Shown piece after piece: positions 57,512 through 64,000 of a stretch of DNA of 64,000 nucleotides. Within the stretch, counting starts at the first letter, position 1. Every line of letters starts with the position of its first letter. This DNA comes from Linnemannia schmuckeri (Eukaryota; Mortierellomycota; Mortierellomycetes; Mortierellales; Mortierellaceae), in assembly GCA_029449235.1 (NCBI GenBank), contig JANATG010000011.1, positions 1,084,001-1,148,000 on the forward strand, read 5' to 3'. The notes under the pieces were generated by a model. The model was not told the DNA's origin and did not search any database. It saw nothing but the letters and a program-made list of their open reading frames with translations. The position numbers and the translations under genes are program-made.

Positions 57512-58966
57512 ATGCTGAACAGTGCAGGAGCGTCGATTTGGCACCATGCCGCAATCGGCACAATCAGGACATGCCAAACGTCCGTCTTTTCACAACTAAA
57601 GTCAACGCAGCATCGTATACCATTTGCTCACGAAATGGGCTGGAGCAGATCACTCTTGCCCTCAAGGACCCTGACCATGTTCGCGAGGAGATCTCTCAGG
57701 GTCAAGAGCAAGTCTGCAGGCACCGCACCCGTCAATATGCTGTCAGTCGTCAGAGAACAGACATATGGAATATCGCCACTTACCAACGGGCTCAAGCACA
57801 CCTTTTCCACAGGATCAAGTGGCCACGCTGTGGACGAGAACAAGGACGCACTACCCTCTGCAGTTGTCCCTGGAACGTGGTTGGACCGGATGCCAAAGTC
57901 CGTCCAGCCTTACCTCTACTTGACGCGCATTGACAAACCTATTGGCACCTGGCTGCTGTTTTGGCCCTGTGGTAATTGATCTGGATCTCGAGGCCTTGTC
58001 TTGCTTGTCCGCCGTTCCGTATTTCCAGCTGCCGACTCGGTCTCATTATTTGCATTTTTTTTATATTATTAGCTTGGGGAATCACCATGGCTTCATACAG
58101 CGCTCACCTTCCCTTGACATCGACACTCTCGACAATCGGACTCTTTGGAATTGGAGCTGTTATCATGCGTGGCGCGGGATGTACCATCAACGATCTCTGG
58201 GATCGCAACATTGACAAAAAGGTTGAGCGGACAAAGGTTCGACCTCTGGCCTCTGGAGCCGTCACACCGACCCAGGCCATTGCCTTTTTGGGTCTCCAGC
58301 TCGGCGCAGGACTTGCTGTATTGACACAACTCAACCTTTACAGGTAAAGAGCAAGGAACGATATATGGGATGCATACGATGTTGTCTTATTGTCATCAGG
58401 TACTAACAGATCGAGTCCCTGTCCTTTCTAGCATTCTTCTTGGCGCGTCTTCCTTGTCGCTGGTTGTGAGTTACCCAGCCATGAAGCGCATTACATACTG
58501 GCCCCAGGTTGTTCTTGGGCTTGCATTCAATTGGGGTGCATTACTGGGATCGTCTGCCATGCTGGGGGCTGCTAATTGGGCAGTTGCTCTCCCTCTCTAT
58601 GCCTCCGGTGTCTGCTGGACCCTTGTCTACGATACTATTTATGCCCACCAAGACAAGAAAGACGATGTCAAGATTGGCGTAAAGTCTACAGCTCTGCGCT
58701 TTGGCGAGAAGACACCCGAGTTCTTGGCTGCCTTTTCGACAGGAATGGTCTCTATGTTGGCATTGGCAGGCTACATGAACGATCAGGGACCTCTGTTCTA
58801 TGCTCTCTCTGTCGGTGGTGCAGCTGCTCATTTGGCATGGCAGCTCAGGACTGTCAACTATGAGAATCCTGCAGATTGTTGGAGCAAGTTTGCTAGCAAC
58901 AAGTGGACAGGTGCCTTGGTGTTCAGTGGTATTGCCGGAGACTACCTTCACCAGTTGACGATGTAA
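57512..58966 (+). CDS. COQ2: 4-hydroxybenzoate polyprenyltransferase, ubiquinone biosynthesis
   Basis: Attaches the polyprenyl chain to 4-hydroxybenzoate in coenzyme Q synthesis at the mitochondrial inner membrane. Exons 57512-57971, 58073-58343 and 58432-58966 give 421 residues. UbiA-family signatures: YLYLTRIDKPIGTWLLFWPC, the first Asp-rich motif in GAGCTINDLWDRNIDKKVER, followed by TKVRPLASG, and the second in YDTIYAHQDKKDDVKIGVKS. Several hydrophobic helices follow in the usual order. The first ~110 residues are basic and Ser-rich, as expected of a mitochondrial presequence, and somewhat long. It starts 120 bp after the helicase stop codon, so its promoter must be very short or overlap that gene. 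Confidence 0.95.
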
Positions 58967-59677
58967 AACAGACAGTTAAACACGCATAAACCATTCTTAT
59001 ACTCCTACTCCAAGGTTGATGGTGTTTATCATAATTCTGCAGGACGGTATCTTCACAACGCCTATTGCACCCTTTGAAACTCGTTTAAGAATCAAAGAGG
59101 GTTGTCGACGGAAGCATGTCTTACGATGGGATCCGTTTTCACAGGACGTTAGTTATCAGGCCCCAGGGCCTACTTTGGAGTAGTAGTTTGTCTGTGGGAG
59201 CGAGTGTGGAACAAGGAATCGCTGCCTCTAAGCAGGGTCCAAGTTGACTATGGGATCTGTATGAGTGCTATGGACCGACAGAATGGGGTTTTTTTTCTGT
59301 TGTTGCCCTGAAGAGAGATCGCGTTTATGACATAGTCTCTGCATCGAGAGGGAACAAACGGAGAGTGTTTTTTTTTTTTTTTGACTACGCGAAGGGTGCA
59401 TCCAGGAATAATCCAAAATGCTTTTTTTGAGTAGTGGAGAGAGCCAGAGCGGGACCCGTCATTCCACACCTCCCTGATTCCACTTCTACTAATTCTATCC
59501 GTCTGACCTAGCTGTCCTTGCATTTTTTTTGGCTCCGGCCTGTGTATCACTAATAGCTTACAAACTTTTTTTTCACTATATATATCCCCACCTGTCGAAC
59601 AATGGTATGCTTAACTCGTTATTCTCTACCGCCTCTTTATATCACAGCCCATTTATCTTAATTTTTCTACTTTCATT
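58967..59677. other. Intergenic region COQ2 to GH16
   Basis: 711 bp, with poly-T runs near 59289 and 59368 and a TATA-like element close to the GH16 start. No gene seen. Confidence 0.5.
59577..59585 (+). promoter_or_regulatory. TATA box of the GH16 gene
   Basis: TATATATAT, 93 nt upstream of the ATG at 59678. Confidence 0.45.
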
Positions 59678-61545
59678 ATGAAAATGGCGCCCTTTCAGAA
59701 AATTGGGCGAGTTTTTCTCACGACTTTACTACTTGTTCAAGCACAGAGTGAACATGCCACAACATCCCTCTTTGCCACTGTCAATCTTGCCCCTCTACCA
59801 GTACCCATAGCACCTGCTGCGGCGATACCAAAACCTCTCAAGGGATCATGTCGTTACCATCCTGGAGGCGGCACATGTCCGGAACACGCCCCCTGCTGTC
59901 TGAATGGATATTGTTCTGGTACGAGCTCCGGAGCTTGTAGACGGGCATTCTCTTTGTTACTTGGGATTGACTATTTTTTTAACTATTTTCTTTTTCTTTC
60001 TTTCTTTCTTTCTTTCTCTCTCTCTCTCTCTAAAAAAAATGATCCTTTTTGTCGTCATGAATAGATGACCCACGCTATTGTTCGACAGGCTGCGAACCAA
60101 AGAACTCGTGGAAGGAGTCCAGCTGCTTCCCTCAGGCCTTTTGCTCAAATATTCATGAGGTACTACACAAACAAAAAAAAGGCCGCATGGACCATATCGT
60201 GTCAGTCAAGTGCCCTTGCTATTTGCCCGATGCGATCGCCTTGTTAGTTGACCCTTTTGTTGTTCTTGCTGTCATCTGTGTCCTCAGGACTTTAACCAAC
60301 CAAGACTCGCAAGCAGCAAGACTTTCAATGGCAATCCTTATCAATTTGACTTTAGTAGGTACAAAAAGGGGCAGACTTATTTACTCTTTTAGATGCATGT
60401 ATGATGCTAGACAGATTGCTAATTGTGCTGCCCTTTGTTTTTTTTCCCTTTGCCATTCAGCGACGGATTATAACGCCGAGAGCGTCATTGTCCAGAATTC
60501 AAAACTCAAGATCTCAATGAAGCTTGATCGCATCCCCAACTCTTACGGTCGTCCACAAGGTTTGGGATCTGTGGTGTCAACAACTCGATTCATGCAGTAC
60601 GGCAAGGTCAAGGCCCGCATCAAAACCGGCTCGAACTCACCTGGAGTTGTGTCTGCTTTCATTATCAGGAACGAAGACCCAGGAGATGAGATCGACTTTG
60701 AGGTGGTTGGCAGAGATCCGACCGAGGCACAAACGAACTTTTACTACCGGACTCCTCCAGACATGCCGACGGATTTGATCGATTACGGCAACACGGGCAA
60801 ACAGCCGCTCAGCACCAACACGGCCTTGGACTTTCACGACTACGAGATCGAGTGGATGCCCGAGTACATTTTGTGGAAGGTCGACGACAAGGTGATCCGA
60901 CATGTATTTAGGAACGAAACCAAGGACGACGTTGGTATTGACCCTGCGACAGGACAGACAAGGAAGAGGTATCCTTCCTCGCCCGCGAGGATCCAATTTG
61001 GAATCTGGGATGGTGGCCAGGGCTCCGAGGGCACAGCAACATGGGCGGGTACTCCGACGGATTGGTCCAAGCCCGATCAGACTTATGAAATCCAGGTGGA
61101 CTATGTTGACATTAAATGCTGTAAGTCGATCTTGTATGTCTTGGAATTCGTTTCGTTTGCGAGCTGCTCTGTTGTCACACGGCTTGTTCATTAATGCATG
61201 CACGCAAGGATCCTTCTTTCTAATTGACATGTCTGCCCTCATTTTTTTGTCACTATTACAGACTACCCTGGAAACGAGACTCAGACTTGGCCTCCTGCAG
61301 GCTATGGTCCGACCAAGATACACGATGGACCCTATTTCACACCGGGTCTAGACAACAGAAATGGTCATGACGCAGGCGGCAGTTTGCACAATGAGCAGGA
61401 GAGTGGTGTCCATGCGTACGTCCCTTTCTACAAGAACCCTAAGTTGATGATTCCCGCAGGATGTCTCATGGGTCTTGCGTTGGTCGTTGTTGGCACAATT
61501 GAGGTTGTGAGACGTCGTCGACTGTCCAAGGTACGGTGGTCATGA
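59678..61545 (+). CDS. CRH-like GH16 cell-wall enzyme with chitin-binding module and membrane anchor
   Basis: Exons 59678-59918, 60065-60159, 60288-60354, 60461-61120 and 61262-61545 give 448 residues. Order: signal peptide (RVFLTTLLLVQAQS); a hevein-type chitin-binding module assembled across the first intron (CPEHAPCCLNGYCSDDPRYC, then STGCEP); a GH16 domain with the catalytic signature DEIDFE (about 210-215; the two Glu are nucleophile and acid/base, the Asp lies between), YGKVKARIKTG before it, and DFHDYEIEWMPEYILWKVDD after it; then a Pro/Asn/Gly linker and a C-terminal helix (LMIPAGCLMGLALVVVGTIE) ending in RRRRLSKVRWS. CRH enzymes transfer chitin onto beta-glucan in the wall. Fungal Crh proteins usually have a GPI anchor; the basic tail here fits a true transmembrane anchor better. 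Confidence 0.9.
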
Positions 61546-62807
61546 GTGAGGCCGAATGTCAATCAAATACACACATCATGGGTCGAGAGTCGAGGTCGAA
61601 GGCAGGCGTCGAGGGTGGTGGAATTACGAAAAAGAGGGCGAAGGATGGGTCGAATTTTAGCAGCGCCAGCCAACATCCATTGTATCTGTAATTAGCATTG
61701 AAATCTATTTATTTCACACAATATCCAACTGCACAATGAAACCATTATCAAGGGATGCGAATGTAAATGGGTAAGAGGGGCGTGAGTGGCAATAGAAGGG
61801 ATCATGGTCCGTTTCTGTTAGGGACTAAGCAGAAACTCTTGACAAAAACTTGGTGTTTTTTCATGCAACTGTCTCCCTTCCCCTTTCCTTCCTTCCTTAC
61901 TCCTCTCACTCTGTCATTCTTTCCTTCTCTGTAGTTCTGTCCCCTTCTCACTTGCCTTCTCACTCGAAAAAAAAAAAAAAAAAAAAAAACTTAGACAAGA
62001 GCAGAAGAAACAACATGTATTTCAAAGGGTGTAAATTTACACTTTCACTTTCGCTTGCCCCCTTGGCTCTGCTTAGACTGAGACGGACCATGTTCCCCGA
62101 CAGATCGGTCCAGCGGACGATATTTGATGCCGACTGTTCAGGTCGATTAAAGACGTATCTGTATCATCTCTTGGCAAGTCAGGCTCAAGTGATCCGGTAA
62201 CTTCTCACAACAGCACCTGTTGGCTGTGTGTCTGTTGAATCACTGTAGTCTTAATTCAATCTTTCCTCCCTCCTCAGTCATCGTCCCAAAATAACAAAAG
62301 ACGAAGAAGGACTGAATAACAACTATCCATAGGAGACTAATAATTGGTTCTCTCTCTCAGGTACCACTTTTTTATTTTCATTTGTTTTCTTTCCACATCT
62401 CTCTTTTTTATTTTTCCTTTTCTTTTCTTTTCATTCTTTTCTGGTTCTTCTTCGTCTTCTTTTCATTCCTCTTCACCCTTTCTTTTTTCCACTCCCCATC
62501 CTTTCCTCTTCTCCCTTCCTGCCGTCTCTTCTCTTTCTTTATCCTCGGCCCTCCTCTCTCCCTCCCTGCCTTCCCTCCTTCTCTCCTAGTCAGCCGTCCC
62601 TGGATTGTGCAACAAGATAACTTTATCAACGTTAAGCAGCACAACCCATTACCTCCCATCACTCCCCATCACCACCCAATCACCCTCCTCCCTTTTGCTT
62701 TCTTTTTTAACCCTCACTTCTCTCCTCAACGGGCAGCCTTGCAACGACCACACGTACAACCATCCCTCTCTCTTTCTCTTACGCCTCTCTTGACATCACT
62801 CTCCACG
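61546..62807. other. Intergenic region GH16 to GH5
   Basis: 1.26 kb. A poly-A run lies near 61966-61989 and a long CT-rich leader precedes the GH5 start. No gene recognised. Confidence 0.5.
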
Positions 62808-64000
62808 ATGCAGTCTAGCAATGCTTTCCCAGCGAGTCCTGTCTTCACCGAACAGCCCTCTGCTGTCCCCGCCATGACCTTCCGCCCTCATCATCTCAAA
62901 GCACAGGAACTGAAGCACACTCATTCTTTCTCTTCCATGTCCTCTTATGCCTCTTCAGCCCACACTGACATCGAATCCGGCTCAAATTCGTCTTCAGAAG
63001 AAGAAAGACCTACCAAGAACCATTTAGTTCCAGCCAACACACGGAAGGCCGAACGCCGGCCTGGCGGAGGATCGTCCCTGAGACCGGCAGGTAAGGCTCA
63101 CGACTGGTATTCAGGAGGACGGATCACTTCCAATGGCCGCTGGTTCCGTGATTCCCAAAACAGGACTCTCTTGCTCCGCGGTGTCAACCTCTGCGGCAAC
63201 TCCAAGCTCCCCACCACTCCCAACGGCAGCACACATCTGAACGAGGGCTTTTTCGACCACCGGAACGTCTGCTTCCTCGGCCGACCCTTCCCGCGAGACC
63301 AGGCTGACGAGCACTTTTCAAGACTTCGGCGGTGGGGTCTGACCTTTGTCCGCCTCCTGGTTCCCTGGGAAGCACTTGAGCACTCTGGACCGTAAGTTAT
63401 CACTCATCTTTTTCAACTCGCTTTCAGAAACTTGCCGATCCCCTTGCCCGCTGCTGTCTTGTTGTTTTCCTTTTTTTTTATACCCCCGTGCAACCACACC
63501 GACTTCGTTTCTGTGACAATATGGCCGAGCAGCCTCTTTTTTTTCTTTTCTTATTTTCGACTGTTTTCTCGCGATGGATGCACTTTAATTTTGGACCAAT
63601 TATTGCAATCTTGAGTATGGATGTGTTCCACGCTCGTACCTCCTTTGCTCCCACAACCCAAAAAAAACTCACCAGTCCAGTCTCTGTTGTCTTTCCCCTG
63701 GGCTAAAAACGGGTTTATCATTCATCTGGATCTGTTTGTCGCGAGAGCAATAACAGAAAGATATCGCCAAATTTAACAACTTTGAACAGAGACAAAACCA
63801 TAAAAAAAGTGCGTAATCCGTTTGTTCAATCTCCCGTCCAGTGATACTAATCTTTGTTTTCTTCTGCATGCAATCGTCTGGAATGATAGTGGAATCTACG
63901 ATGAGAAATTTATCGACTCCCTGGTTGAGCTTATTGACCTTATGCCAAAGTACGGCATCAAGTGCTTTATCGATCCCCATCAGGACTGCTGGTCACGATT
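62808..64000 (+). CDS. GH5_12-type glycosidase (steryl-beta-glucosidase/glucocerebrosidase-like), 3' end beyond window
   Basis: Exon 1 62808-63391 and exon 2 from 63890 (open at the edge); the splice gives HSGPGIYDEKFIDSLVELID in frame. The first ~95 residues are Ser-rich and unconserved. The glycosidase start follows: GGRITSNGRWFRDSQNRTLL, LRGVNLCGNSKLPT, GFFDHRNVCFLGRPFP, HFSRLRRWGLTFVRLLVPWE and KYGIKCFIDPHQDCWSRF. This is the pattern of fungal GH5 subfamily 12 enzymes such as EgcrP-type hydrolases of ergosteryl glucoside or glucosylceramide. The two catalytic Glu lie beyond the window. No signal peptide, consistent with the intracellular members. Confidence 0.85.

Overview
The window is nuclear DNA of a filamentous fungus. 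Genes are split by short GT-AG introns (mostly 75-200 nt, a few 0.5-1.1 kb), and spacers carry long CT/GA tracts, poly-A/T runs of 20-50 nt and microsatellites. Proteins include a peroxin-3, a CRH-like GH16 wall enzyme, a GH5_12-type steryl-glucosidase and a histidine-brace (LPMO-like) secreted protein. This fits an early-diverging fungus; Mortierellomycota is my best guess, by inference and not by any search.

Left side (1-35 kb): Rab geranylgeranyltransferase alpha (minus, 3' end off the window), PEX3 (plus), a mitochondrial rhodanese (plus), a single-pass wall/membrane protein with a long cytoplasmic tail (plus), UDP-glucose 4-epimerase (minus), an NMN adenylyltransferase-family protein (minus), the LPMO-like secreted protein (plus) and a 1,519-residue DUF1765-like protein (minus) containing a 20-nt microexon. 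Spacers of 2-4 kb between these genes hold low-complexity DNA and no gene I can support.

Centre (35.0-52.6 kb): a giant inverted repeat dominates. Two arms of about 6.65 kb (35002-41647 and 45916-52563) are reverse complements and identical wherever I compared them, apart from a 47 versus 49 nt poly-A run. They surround a unique 4.27 kb spacer. Each arm carries, from outside in: two tRNA-Pro(AGG) genes head to head, a long poly-A, degenerate ORFs, a 145-bp MITE-like repeat, a U6 snRNA sequence with no nearby Pol III terminator but with a string of hairpins behind it, a ~765 bp foldback element with TGTTGCCC subterminal arrays, and a fragment of a PEX3 pseudogene related to the intact PEX3 30 kb away. 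The spacer holds minus-strand coding remnants whose frames are broken, several at homopolymers or short repeats, and a Cys-rich ORF.

Right side (52.7-64 kb): ordinary gene-dense DNA resumes with a Ser/Pro-rich regulator-like protein (minus), a DDX59-like DEAD-box helicase (plus, divergent), COQ2 (plus), a membrane-anchored CRH-type GH16 enzyme with a chitin-binding module (plus) and the first part of a GH5_12 glycosidase (plus, 3' end off the window). Exon boundaries were set by eye from GT-AG sites and frame continuity. For all completely contained multi-exon genes the joined lengths are exact multiples of three. No operon-like linkage is expected; recurring themes are membrane/organelle housekeeping (Rab prenylation, peroxisome, ubiquinone) and cell-wall or sterol-glycoside carbohydrate enzymes.
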